This document shows, piece by piece, positions 44,168 to 53,162 of a stretch of 64,000 nucleotides of DNA. The translations under genes and the position numbers were made by a program. Location of the stretch: contig NZ_JAIUZY010000003.1 of the NCBI RefSeq assembly GCF_020171625.1, positions 310,001 through 374,000 on the forward strand, in the 5' to 3' direction. The notes beneath the pieces are model-generated. The model made no database searches, had not been told where the DNA came from, and was given only the letters and a program-made list of their open reading frames with translations. How positions within the stretch are numbered: position 1 is the stretch's first letter; the number at the start of each line of letters is the position of its first letter. This stretch comes from Salipiger bermudensis. GTDB lineage: Bacteria > Pseudomonadota > Alphaproteobacteria > Rhodobacterales > Rhodobacteraceae.

Positions 44168-46729
44168 ATGTCTTCGTTTCCTGAACGCGCAAACGTCGTT
44201 ATCGTCGGCCTCGGAGGCATCGTTGGCGCGTCTGTCGCGCACCACCTGATCGAGCGCGGCTGGACCGATATCGTCGGCATCGACAAATCCGCCATCCCGA
44301 CCGACATCGGCTCGACCGGCCACGCCTCGGATTTCTGCTACGTCACAAGCCACGACCTGCTGAGCACCTACACCTCGACCTACTCGGTCGATTTCTACGA
44401 AAAGCTCGGCCACTACTCTCGCATCGGCGGTCTCGAAGTCGCCCGCGTCGGCGATGACGCGCGGATGCAGGAGCTCAAGCGCCGCTGCGATTCGGGCCGC
44501 GCCTTCGGCACCCGCGTGAAGATGATCTCGGCCGCCGAGGCCAAGGAGAAGTTCCCGCTGCTCGAGGAAGACCAGATCCAGGGCGCCATGTGGGACCCGG
44601 ATGCCGGCCTCGTGGTGCCGCGCTCGCAGACCGTGGCGGGCAAGCTGGTGGATGCCGGCGAGAAGGCCGGCAAGCTGCGCGCCTTCGCCAACACCCCGGC
44701 GCTCGAGCTGATCCAGGAGAACGGGCGCGTCGTCGGCGTGAAGACCCATCGCGGTACCATCATGTCCGATCACGTCGTGGTCTGCGCCGGCCTCTGGGGC
44801 CGCCTGATCGCCGACATGGTGGGCGAGGACCTGCCGGTGATGCCGGTCGACCACCCGCTGACCTTCTTCGGCCCCTATGACGAGTTCGCCGGCACCGGCC
44901 TCGAGATCGGCCGTCCGCTGCTGCGCGATCAGGGCAACTCGGCCTACCTGCGCGACACCGGTGATCCCAACACCACCGAAGGCGGCCAGATCGAGTGGGG
45001 CTACTACTACGAGAACGAGCCGCGCATGGTGCACCCGCGCGACATTCTCGAGAAACACGAGGCCCGGATGGGCCCGTCGATGCGCGACCTCGAGCTCGAG
45101 GACGTGATCGAGCCGCTCGAGCGCGCGATGGAGCTGACCCCGATCCTCGGCGAGCTGGGCTTCAACGAAAGCCACTCGTTCAACGGCCTGCTGCAGACCA
45201 CCACCGATGGCGGTCCCTCGATGGGCGAGAGCCGCAAGGTGCGCGGCCTGTGGTACGCCGTGGCGATCTGGGTCAAGGACGCGCCCGGCATGGCCAAGCT
45301 CATCGTCGACTGGATGACCGACGGGCGCACGCATATCGATCACAACAGCATCGATTACGCGCGATTCCAGGACTACCAGCTCACCGAAGACTTCATCTGG
45401 GGCCGCTGCGAAGAGACCGCCAAGAAGATCTACAACCCGCCGGTCCACCCGCGCGAGCCCTTCGCCAACGCCCGCGGCATCCGCCGCTCGCCGTTTTATG
45501 AGCGCGAAGTCGCGCTTGGCGGCTACTTCATGGAGCTGGGCGGCTGGGAGCGGGCGCATGGCTACGCTGCCAACGAGCACCTGCTCGAGAAATACGCCGA
45601 TCAGGTGCCGGTGCGCGAGAACGAGTGGGACAACCGCCACTTCTGGCGCGTGTCCAACGCCGAGCAGCTCGAGATGAGCGCCGATTGCGGCATCATCAAC
45701 CTGTCGCACTTCCACATGACCGACATCTCCGGTCCGGATCACGTGGCGCTGATGGAGTATCTCTGCGCCGCCAAGATCGGCGGCGACAACATGGTCGGCA
45801 AGGGCATCTACACCCACATGCTCGACGACGAGGGCAACGTGCGCGCGGACTTCACCGTGTTCCGCATGGGCGACCGCTGCCGTCTGGTGAACGGTGCCGA
45901 TGCCGGACCGCGCGACCTGATGTACATGAAGCGCATGGCGCAGGATCGCGGCCTCGACGTGACCATCGAGGACGTGACCGAGAAATACACCACCATCGGC
46001 ATCTGGGGCCCGAACGCCCGCGAGAACCTCAAGAAGGTGGTCGCGGATCCGGAGGCCCTCGACATCGAGAACTTCCCCTTCGCGGCGATCAAGCCGATCG
46101 AGATCGCGGGCAAGACCGTGATGGCCTTCCGCATCTCCTATGTGGGTGAGCAGGGCTGGGAGCTTCACATGCCCTACGACGACGGCCTCGCCGTCTGGGA
46201 TGCCCTGCGCGATGCCGGGGTGATGGCGGTGGGTGTCGAGACCTATGCCAACTCCCGCCGCCTCGAGAAGTCGCTGCGCCTGCAGAACGCCGACCTGCAC
46301 ACGCAGTACAACCTGTACGAGGCGGATCTCGCCCGTCCGAAGGTCAAGGAGGCCGACTTCCGCGGCAAGGACAAGCATCTCGAGTACCGCGCCCGCGACA
46401 AGCAGCCGGCGATGCTCTGCACGCTGGTCATGCATGACAATACCGACAGCCAGGGTGTGGCCCGCTACCCGGTGAACACCATGCCGGTGATGGACCCGGA
46501 GACCGGCGAGGTGCTGATCGACAGCCTTGGCCGCCGGTCCTACACCACCTCGCAGGCCTTTGGTCCGACCGTGGGCAAGAACATCATGCTGGCCTACCTG
46601 CCGCAGGAGTATTGCGAGGTCGGTCGCAAGCTGCAGGTGACCTACTTCGACGAGCCCTTCGAGGTCGAGGTGGCGGGCGTCGGCTACGCGCCGCTCTACG
46701 ATCCCGAGAACCTCAAGCCGCGCAGCTGA
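44168..46729 (+). CDS. FAD-dependent dimethylglycine dehydrogenase-like enzyme with GcvT domain
   Basis: An 853-aa protein: N-terminal DAO-type FAD domain (NVVIVGLGGIVGASVAHHL, ~10-28, with IGSTGHASDF), then a GcvT aminomethyltransferase module (~430-853, SHFHMTDISGPD; YVGEQGWELHMPYDDG). Related enzymes oxidise dimethylglycine (or sarcosine) and pass the methyl group to THF. In context it supplies the dimethylglycine-to-sarcosine step between GbcAB and SoxBDAG. ATG 44168 follows AGTGGAA. Single gene with its own promoter region and a strong terminator behind it. Confidence 0.9.
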   Translation: MSSFPERANVVIVGLGGIVGASVAHHLIERGWTDIVGIDKSAIPTDIGSTGHASDFCYVTSHDLLSTYTSTYSVDFYEKLGHYSRIGGLEVARVGDDARMQELKRRCDSGRAFGTRVKMISAAEAKEKFPLLEEDQIQGAMWDPDAGLVVPRSQTVAGKLVDAGEKAGKLRAFANTPALELIQENGRVVGVKTHRGTIMSDHVVVCAGLWGRLIADMVGEDLPVMPVDHPLTFFGPYDEFAGTGLEIGRPLLRDQGNSAYLRDTGDPNTTEGGQIEWGYYYENEPRMVHPRDILEKHEARMGPSMRDLELEDVIEPLERAMELTPILGELGFNESHSFNGLLQTTTDGGPSMGESRKVRGLWYAVAIWVKDAPGMAKLIVDWMTDGRTHIDHNSIDYARFQDYQLTEDFIWGRCEETAKKIYNPPVHPREPFANARGIRRSPFYEREVALGGYFMELGGWERAHGYAANEHLLEKYADQVPVRENEWDNRHFWRVSNAEQLEMSADCGIINLSHFHMTDISGPDHVALMEYLCAAKIGGDNMVGKGIYTHMLDDEGNVRADFTVFRMGDRCRLVNGADAGPRDLMYMKRMAQDRGLDVTIEDVTEKYTTIGIWGPNARENLKKVVADPEALDIENFPFAAIKPIEIAGKTVMAFRISYVGEQGWELHMPYDDGLAVWDALRDAGVMAVGVETYANSRRLEKSLRLQNADLHTQYNLYEADLARPKVKEADFRGKDKHLEYRARDKQPAMLCTLVMHDNTDSQGVARYPVNTMPVMDPETGEVLIDSLGRRSYTTSQAFGPTVGKNIMLAYLPQEYCEVGRKLQVTYFDEPFEVEVAGVGYAPLYDPENLKPRS

Positions 46730-46750
46730 CGCGGTCCACGAGGACGACTG

Positions 46751-46783
46751 ACCGGCGGGCCTTTGCCCGCCGGTTTTGTTTTG
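46751..46783 (+). terminator. Intrinsic terminator after the dimethylglycine dehydrogenase gene
   Basis: A 10-bp stem ACCGGCGGGC/GCCCGCCGGT (46751-46760 with 46765-46774), loop CTTT, followed by TTTTGTTTT. It starts 22 bp after the stop codon. Textbook rho-independent terminator. The following stretch to 47009 holds nothing recognised. Confidence 0.85.
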
Positions 46784-47009
46784 GGCCGGGGGCGCATGGG
46801 CGGCGCTTCGTGCGCCGGCTAGTTCATCGCCCGCCTCGACGGGCTGGCAATCGGGTGACGTCAGCGCGGCGTGTCACGATCCTTCGGACGCGGGACGGTT
46901 AGACCGAGAGATTCATAACGAGGCCTCGCCCCATCCCGGGCAGGCAATGTCGCGTCGATCGGATCGCCCGGGCCTCCGAGTGTCACGCCGGGGTCGTGCC
47001 CCCTGCCCG

Positions 47010-47882
47010 TCAGATCTCCGCCAGCCAGTCGGCGAAGAGCCGCGCGTTGGCCGAGGCGCGCCCGTGGATTCGCAGGTAGAACGGATATGGCGAGGGCATC
47101 TCGTCGGGCACCAGAGGCACCAGTCGACCGCTGTCGAGATGGCTTCCGAGCAACCCCTCCCAGCCCAGCACCGCTCCGACATGATCCTCGGCGGCCTGCA
47201 GCGAAATCAGGTAGTTGTTGAGGAAGAACCCCGGCCCCCGCGGCGCCGGCCGGTCGAGATAGGCGAACCATTCCGGCCACTCGGTATAGGGGTTCACCCC
47301 GGACTGGGTCTGGATCAGCGGCACGTCCGAGAGATCGGCGAGCCGGGCGATGCCATAGCTCTCGGCGAACTGCTCGGTGCCCAGGGCAAGGATGCGGTCG
47401 CGGAACAGCACCCGCGTCTCGTCATCCTCTGCGTCCGGGTCGCCATAATGGATCGAGAGGTCCACGCCCTGCGCCTTCTGATCGTCTTGGATGAGCTGGG
47501 ATATTGCGACCCCCGGATGCGCCTTCCAGAAGGCGGCCAGCCGCGGGGTCAGCCAAAGCCCGCTCATCGCGGTGGTCGCCGCGATCGACACGCCGGTCCG
47601 GTCGTGGCGGCTTCTGATCCGGGTGACACTCTCCGAGATCGTTTCGAATCCCCTTTGCAACGACACGAAGAGCAGCGCGCCGGCCTCGGTCAGTTCGACA
47701 CCGCGGTATTGCCGGGTGAAAAGCGCCTGCCCCAGTTCATGTTCCAGCGCCTTGATGCGGTGGCTGACAGCCGCCGGGGTGACGTTGAGTTCGGATGAGG
47801 CCAGTTTGAAGCTCAAATTCCGGGCAGCTGCTTCGAAACAGGCAAGGTCCCCGAGCGAGGGTAAATCATAAGGCTTGGACAT
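47010..47882 (-). CDS. LysR-family regulator divergent from gbcA
   Basis: A 290-aa LysR regulator of the GcvA-like subgroup: N-terminal HTH (LACFEAAARNLSFKLASSEL then LNVTPAAVSHRIKALE, ~10-45) and a periplasmic-binding-like effector domain (~95-290, GVSIAATTAMSGLWLTPRLA). ATG 47882 (MSKPYDLPSLGD) is family-like. It is divergent from gbcA with a 155-bp shared spacer that carries a TGTCGCAAAC box and AT-rich DNA. It may co-regulate betaine demethylation, but its effector is unknown. Confidence 0.88.
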   Translation of the reverse strand: MSKPYDLPSLGDLACFEAAARNLSFKLASSELNVTPAAVSHRIKALEHELGQALFTRQYRGVELTEAGALLFVSLQRGFETISESVTRIRSRHDRTGVSIAATTAMSGLWLTPRLAAFWKAHPGVAISQLIQDDQKAQGVDLSIHYGDPDAEDDETRVLFRDRILALGTEQFAESYGIARLADLSDVPLIQTQSGVNPYTEWPEWFAYLDRPAPRGPGFFLNNYLISLQAAEDHVGAVLGWEGLLGSHLDSGRLVPLVPDEMPSPYPFYLRIHGRASANARLFADWLAEI

Positions 47883-47907
47883 AACTGCGTCGCTTTCGTA
47901 CTTCGAA

Positions 47908-47917
47908 TGTCGCAAAC
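47908..47917 (+). promoter_or_regulatory. Shared TGNCGCAA motif upstream of gbcA
   Basis: TGTCGCAAAC, 121 bp before gbcA and 26 bp before the LysR gene. It is embedded in the dyad TCGCAAACAAGCGA. Identical to the soxB box. Confidence 0.45.
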
Positions 47918-48013
47918 AAGCGAAAACCCATTATGGCATTACCTAGGCTAAACCTACATGAGGATTTTGCCAATTGCCAAATGCCGACCGGGATGGCTCT
48001 GTGCCCCGAATAG

Positions 48014-49276
<1,263 letters not shown>

Positions 49277-49282
49277 CTGCCC

Positions 49283-50365
49283 ATGACCACCTCCCTCGTC
49301 GCCGCATCGGGGCACTGGACCGACGACGAGGCGCTGGAATGCGTCTCCATCCTGCCAGAGACACCGAATGTCATCACTGTGTGCTTCCAGTCGCCCTCGG
49401 GCCGGCCGTTCGAGTTCAAGGCCGGCCAGTTCCTGACGCTGGAACTGCCGGTGCCGGGCGGGCCGCTCTACCGGACCTACACGATCTCGTCCTCGCCCTC
49501 GCGCCCGCTGTCGCTCACCCTGACGATGAAGGCGCAGGACGACAGCATCGGCACGCGCTGGATCATGGACAACCTCAAGCCCGGGATGACGCTGCGCGCG
49601 CTCGGGCCCGGTGGCCGGTTCACCGCGAGCGATCACCCCGGGGACAAGTACCTGTTCATCTCGGCAGGCTCCGGCATCACCCCGATGATGTCGATGGCGA
49701 CCGATTTCTACGACCGCGGCCGCTCCTGCGACATCGTCTTCGTCAACTGCGCGCGCAAGCCGTCGGAGATCATCTTCCGCGAGCGGCTCGAGCACATGGC
49801 CTCGCGCACCGAGGGGCTCGACCTGCGCTGGGTGGTGGCCGAGCGCGACAAGTACAAGCCCTGGACCGGCTACCAGGGCCAGTTCAACCAGCTCATGCTT
49901 GGCCTGATGGCCCCCGACTACCTCGAGCGCGAGGTGTTCTGTTGCGGCCCCGAGGGTTTCATGACCGCCGTGCGCGAGGCGCTGGCGGGTCTTGGCTTCG
50001 ATATGGAGCATTACCACCAGGAGAGCTTCCAGGCGCCCGGCACCCCCGGCCCCGAGCTGGTCGAAGCCCCCATGCCCGAGGACGACCTGCCGGAAGAGGA
50101 CGTGGAAGCCGAAATCGTCTTCGACATCTCCGGCGTCAGTGCCTCCTGCCCCGAGACCGACACCGTGCTCTCTGCCGCGCGCAGCGCCGGCGTGGCGATT
50201 CCGTCGGGCTGCACCTTCGGGGTCTGCGGCACCTGCAAGGTCAAGAAGCTCGAGGGCGAGGTGCACATGGTGCACAACGGCGGCATCACCGAGGAGGAGA
50301 TCGAGGAAGGCTACATTCTCGCCTGCTGCTCGAACCCGCGCGGCAAGGTCACCGTCGAGCTCTGA
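49283..50365 (+). CDS. gbcB: Glycine betaine demethylase reductase subunit
   Basis: A 360-aa ferredoxin-reductase-type protein: FAD-binding barrel (~20-115, YRTYTISSSPSRPL), NAD(P)-binding domain (~120-235, FISAGSGITPMMSM) and a C-terminal plant-type 2Fe-2S domain (~275-360) with Cys ligands in SGCTFGVCGTCK and ILACCSNP. It passes electrons from NAD(P)H to the GbcA Rieske centre. A Pro/Glu-rich linker (~255-275) joins the modules. Co-operonic with gbcA; convergent with the second GbdR-like regulator. Confidence 0.92.
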   Translation: MTTSLVAASGHWTDDEALECVSILPETPNVITVCFQSPSGRPFEFKAGQFLTLELPVPGGPLYRTYTISSSPSRPLSLTLTMKAQDDSIGTRWIMDNLKPGMTLRALGPGGRFTASDHPGDKYLFISAGSGITPMMSMATDFYDRGRSCDIVFVNCARKPSEIIFRERLEHMASRTEGLDLRWVVAERDKYKPWTGYQGQFNQLMLGLMAPDYLEREVFCCGPEGFMTAVREALAGLGFDMEHYHQESFQAPGTPGPELVEAPMPEDDLPEEDVEAEIVFDISGVSASCPETDTVLSAARSAGVAIPSGCTFGVCGTCKVKKLEGEVHMVHNGGITEEEIEEGYILACCSNPRGKVTVEL

Positions 50366-50396
50366 TCCATCGTCCCCCAAGTCCCGCGTGGCGCGG

Positions 50397-51437
50397 TCAC
50401 TCCGCGCCGCGCAGCAGCACGCCCACCGGCGGCTGATCCTCCGCCCGGCCCTGCCCGGCCTGCGCCTTGCGGTATTCCGCCGGGGTCACGCCACGCTCGG
50501 CCTTGAGGGTGCGCGACAGGTGCGGCCCGTCGCAGAAGCCGCAGGCCAGCGCCACCTCGGTGACCGAGGCTTCCGACCCGCGCAACCTCTGCAACGCCCG
50601 CTCCAGCCGCAGGTCGAGATAGACCTTGAGCGGCGTCTGCGCCAGATCCGCGAGAAAGCGTCGCTCGAGCGTGCGCCGCCCGACGCCAAGCTCCCGGGCC
50701 AGGTCCTCGACGGTCTTCGGGTGCTCGAGGTTCTGCTGCATCCGCAGAACCGCGCGCTTGACCAGCGCGTCCACGGCGCGGCGCGCGGTGGCTTGTCCGG
50801 GCTGCGGTCGCTCGCCGCTCATCGCCTCTTCGATCATCATGATGTTGAGGCTCTTGATCGCGGCGTTCTGCCCGACATGGCGCTGCACGAGGAAGGCCGC
50901 GAGATGCGCCGCGCCGTGCCCGCCGGAGCAGGTCAGCCGGTCACGGTCGACCACGAAGATCTGATCCGAGATCGGCGTCTCGGCCTCGAACTGGTCGAGG
51001 AAATCCTGATGGTGGAACCAGCTCACGCAGCAGCGGTAGCCCTTGAGCAGACCGAGCCGCTGCAGGATGAACACGCCCGTGCAGAGCCCGACCAGCGGCA
51101 CCCCGGCTGCCGCCTGCCGCTGCAGGAAGGCCTGCGCTTCGGCGCCGAGCGCGGCGCTGTCGCCGATCAGACCGCCCACCACCACGACATAGTCGTAGCG
51201 CCCGGCATGGCGCAGTCGCGTTTCGGGCTGTACCCGCACACCGCAGGAGGAGCGTACCGCCTCGAGGCTCTCGGACAGCACCACCCAGTCGCACAGGATC
51301 GGGCGCGAGTGATCGGCCTCGTCGGCGGCAAGGCGCAGCACGTCGACAAAATTGGCAAAGGCCGAGAGGGTGAAGCGATCCGCCAACAGGAAGGCGACGC
51401 TCAGGCGTTTGGCAGGGGTCTTGGAGGGGCTGACCAT
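50397..51437 (-). CDS. GlxA/GbdR-like AraC-family regulator with GATase1-like domain (copy 2)
   Basis: A 346-aa paralogue of the 42785-43831 regulator, with the same architecture: GATase1-like domain (VVVGGLIGDSAALG, VGLCTGVFILQRLG, CCVSWFHHQDFL) and AraC DNA-binding domain (DLARELGVGRRTLERRFLAD; VALACGFCDGPHLSRT). ATG 51437 (MVSPSKTPAKRLSV) follows AAGGA. It sits convergent to gbcB and is presumably an activator of the betaine genes. A decayed duplicate of its 5' end lies 265 bp upstream (51703-51839). Confidence 0.9.
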   Translation of the reverse strand: MVSPSKTPAKRLSVAFLLADRFTLSAFANFVDVLRLAADEADHSRPILCDWVVLSESLEAVRSSCGVRVQPETRLRHAGRYDYVVVVGGLIGDSAALGAEAQAFLQRQAAAGVPLVGLCTGVFILQRLGLLKGYRCCVSWFHHQDFLDQFEAETPISDQIFVVDRDRLTCSGGHGAAHLAAFLVQRHVGQNAAIKSLNIMMIEEAMSGERPQPGQATARRAVDALVKRAVLRMQQNLEHPKTVEDLARELGVGRRTLERRFLADLAQTPLKVYLDLRLERALQRLRGSEASVTEVALACGFCDGPHLSRTLKAERGVTPAEYRKAQAGQGRAEDQPPVGVLLRGAE

Positions 51438-51458
51438 GTCGACATCCTTCACACCGGG

Positions 51459-51468
51459 TGGCGCAAAT
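51459..51468 (+). promoter_or_regulatory. Shared TGNCGCAA motif upstream of regulator copy 2
   Basis: TGGCGCAAAT, 22 bp before the regulator start, on the opposite strand to the gene. It shares TGNCGCAA with the boxes at 42736, 43891 and 47908. Possible autoregulatory site. Confidence 0.35.
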
Positions 51469-51555
51469 CTACACGAAACGAGGTGTGCGGGCAATGTGGC
51501 CTTGGTCGCAGACCGAAGGGCGGAACGGCCCTCGCGCGGGACAAGGCGCTGCAAG

Positions 51556-51698
51556 CGCCGCCGCGCATCGCCGGGCCGCCCCCGGACCGGCGATTTGGTC
51601 GGGCTGGGCGCCGAGCTTCGAGATCTTTCGGATCTGGCCGGGATAAATCGAGGGATTCCACCCTTGGATCGCCGCCCCTTGGCCCGCCGCCGCGCGGC
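51556..51698 (-). repeat. Dispersed MITE-like repeat, copy R2
   Basis: Reverse-orientation copy of the element also at 3265 and 51852. The left end CGCCGCGCATCGCCGGGCC (within 51556-51577) matches the family terminal repeat. The core at 51614-51652 reads on the minus strand as ATTTATCCCGGCCAGATCCG and so on. The right end is diverged (GGCCCG then GCGCGGC). It separates the regulator promoter from the decayed duplicate of that gene's start. Confidence 0.6.
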
Positions 51699-51702
51699 TC
51701 CC

Positions 51703-51783
51703 AAGGCCGAGACGGTGAAAGCGATGCGCAAGCAGAAGGACGACGCTCAGGCGCGTGGCAGGGTTTCCGGAGGGGCTGACCAT
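51703..51783 (-). pseudogene. Remnant of a duplicated GbdR-like gene start
   Basis: The block 51703-51839 is a diverged duplicate of 51358-51512, which spans the first codons and upstream DNA of the 50397-51437 regulator. The shared stretches include GAGGGGCTGACCATGTC and AATGTGGCCTTGGTC. From ATG 51783 it would encode MVSPSGNPATRLSVVLLLAH, against MVSPSKTPAKRLSVAFLLAD in the intact gene. It then runs straight into repeat R2, so the rest of the gene is missing. Confidence 0.65.
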
Positions 51784-51851
51784 GTCGGGTGACGCACAGC
51801 GACACAAAACCGAGCCCTAGGTAATGTGGCCTTGGTCACAACATTGGCCCG

Positions 51852-51998
51852 CCGCCGCGCCATCGCCTGCCCGCGGGGTGGCACTCTTCCCCGCGAGCCT
51901 CTCGATTTATCCCCGCCAAGTCCGAAAGACCTCGTTCCTGCAGACCGGGCCTCCCCAAATTGCCAGCCCGTCGGGGCGGGCAGGCGATGGCGCGGCGG
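51852..51998 (+). repeat. Dispersed MITE-like repeat, copy R3 (most intact)
   Basis: A 147-bp element bounded by perfect 22-bp terminal inverted repeats (51852-51873 and 51977-51998; each contains CGCGCCATCGCCTGCCC or its complement). The core at 51901-51934 (CTCGATTTATCCCCGCC, AAGTCCGAAAGACCTCG) is shared with R1 and R2. It carries no coding frame of credible length, so it is a non-autonomous element in form. It lies about 165 bp upstream of the nrd palindrome. Confidence 0.7.
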
Positions 51999-52162
51999 GT
52001 TTCGGCCTTTGCTCCGCGCCGGAGCGGCGGGCAAACCAAGCGCATCGTCGGGCAGACAAGCCACGGCCCCCAGATGCGCCCATGAATCAGGCAACCGCCC
52101 CGCGCCGCCCGGGCGAAAAAAATCGCCCCGAAAATCACCCGAATCCCAAGCCTGCAAGGGCA

Positions 52163-52176
52163 CACAAGCGCTTGTG
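52163..52176. promoter_or_regulatory. Palindrome before the nrd promoter, possible NrdR box
   Basis: CACAAGCGCTTGTG is a perfect 14-bp palindrome, with ACACAA/TTGTGG arms resembling those of NrdR boxes but a GCGC centre. A weaker GTTGCACAAC lies two helical turns downstream (52186-52195). A TTGACG (52202-52207) with TCTAGA 17 bp later is a candidate promoter. Assigned from position before nrdHIEF; unverified. Confidence 0.4.
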
Positions 52177-52230
52177 GCCGAAACCGTTGCACAACTGCAT
52201 ATTGACGGGAAAACACCCCCATGATCTAGA

Positions 52231-52404
52231 TATAGGTGCTTCGGGTGCCCGGCGGAATCATCCGCCGGCAAGAGGGAAGCCGGTGAAACGCCGGCGCTGC
52301 CCCCGCAACTGTAAGCGGCGCGCGAGACCGATCATGCCACTGGGGCTGCCACCCCGGGAAGGCCGGCCCCGCGGCACCCGCCGCGAGTCAGGAGACCTGC
52401 CGGA
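52231..52404 (+). ncRNA. Cobalamin (B12) riboswitch
   Basis: The conserved core is present in order: GGTGC near the start, GAGGGAAGCCGGTGAAA, GCTGCCCCCGCAACTGTAAG, GCCACTGGGG, GGGAAGG, and the B12 box AGTCAGGAGACCTGCC at 52387-52402. It lies in the leader of nrdHIEF, 117 bp before nrdH. Adenosylcobalamin binding would be expected to shut off the B12-independent class Ib reductase when a B12-dependent class II enzyme can work. Confidence 0.95.
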
Positions 52405-52520
52405 AGCGACAGGATTTGACCACGAACGGAGGGTTCGGGGCGTGTTACGGGATCGGAGCGGCGCAGGCCGACCCGTCCAAGTCGCGTCCCGGCCCGCCAG
52501 CCACAAAGAGGACGCCGCCC

Positions 52521-52745
52521 ATGTCGATCATCGTGTATTCCAAGCCCGCCTGCGTGCAGTGCACCGCCACCACCCGCGCGCTCGACGCCCGCGGCCTGCC
52601 CTATGACGTGGTGGACCTCACCGAGGATGCCGAGGCGATGGCCCGCGTGACCGAGCTTGGCTACCGCCAGGCGCCCGTCGTGATCGCCGGCGAGGACCAC
52701 TGGTCGGGCTTCCGCCCGGACATGATCGGTGCGCTCGCGTCCTGA
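52521..52745 (+). CDS. nrdH: Glutaredoxin-like NrdH
   Basis: A 74-aa glutaredoxin-like thioredoxin, the electron donor of the class Ib ribonucleotide reductase. The active site is CVQC (residues ~11-14, KPACVQCTATTRAL), and the C-terminal SGFRPDMI loop is typical of NrdH. ATG 52521 follows AAGAGGA. It is the first gene behind the B12 riboswitch; nrdI starts 4 nt after its stop codon. Confidence 0.95.
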   Translation: MSIIVYSKPACVQCTATTRALDARGLPYDVVDLTEDAEAMARVTELGYRQAPVVIAGEDHWSGFRPDMIGALAS

Positions 52746-52748
52746 GCC

Positions 52749-53162
52749 ATGCCGGGGATCGTCTTCTTCTCCTCGGCCAGCGGCAACACCGCCCGCTTCG
52801 TCAACGCGCTCGGGATGATGGCCAGCCGCATCCCGGTCTCGCCGAAGGCGGTGCTGCCCGCCCTGCCCGACGAATACGTGCTGATCTGCCCGACCTATGC
52901 CGACGGTGAAGGCCGCGGCGCGGTACCCAAGCAGGTCATCCACTTCCTGAACGATCCCGACCACCGCCGCCGTCTGCGCGGCGTCATCGGCGGCGGCAAC
53001 CGGAACTTCGGAACCACCTATGGCATCGCCGCCGATGTCATCGCCAAGAAATGCTCCGTGCCCCTGCTCTACAAGTTCGAGCTGGCCGGCACGCTCACCG
53101 ACATTGCCCGCGTCAGAGACGGGCTGCACGCCTTCTGGGGGACCGAATGCTTGACCGCCTGA
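52749..53162 (+). CDS. nrdI: NrdI flavodoxin
   Basis: A 137-aa flavodoxin-like protein that supplies oxidant to assemble the dimanganese-tyrosyl radical of NrdF. The FMN loop is [13 protein letters not shown], the 50s region [17 protein letters not shown], and [15 protein letters not shown] is the family hallmark. Its 3' end overlaps the nrdE start by 16 nt. Confidence 0.95.
   Translation: MPGIVFFSSASGNTARFVNALGMMASRIPVSPKAVLPALPDEYVLICPTYADGEGRGAVPKQVIHFLNDPDHRRRLRGVIGGGNRNFGTTYGIAADVIAKKCSVPLLYKFELAGTLTDIARVRDGLHAFWGTECLTA

Noticed and set aside
51469-52222. Small open frames across the R2/R3 repeats that look like hypothetical proteins
   Set aside because: They run through inverted repeats, occur in several frames and share only repeat-derived strings such as RSFGLG; they are best read as non-coding.
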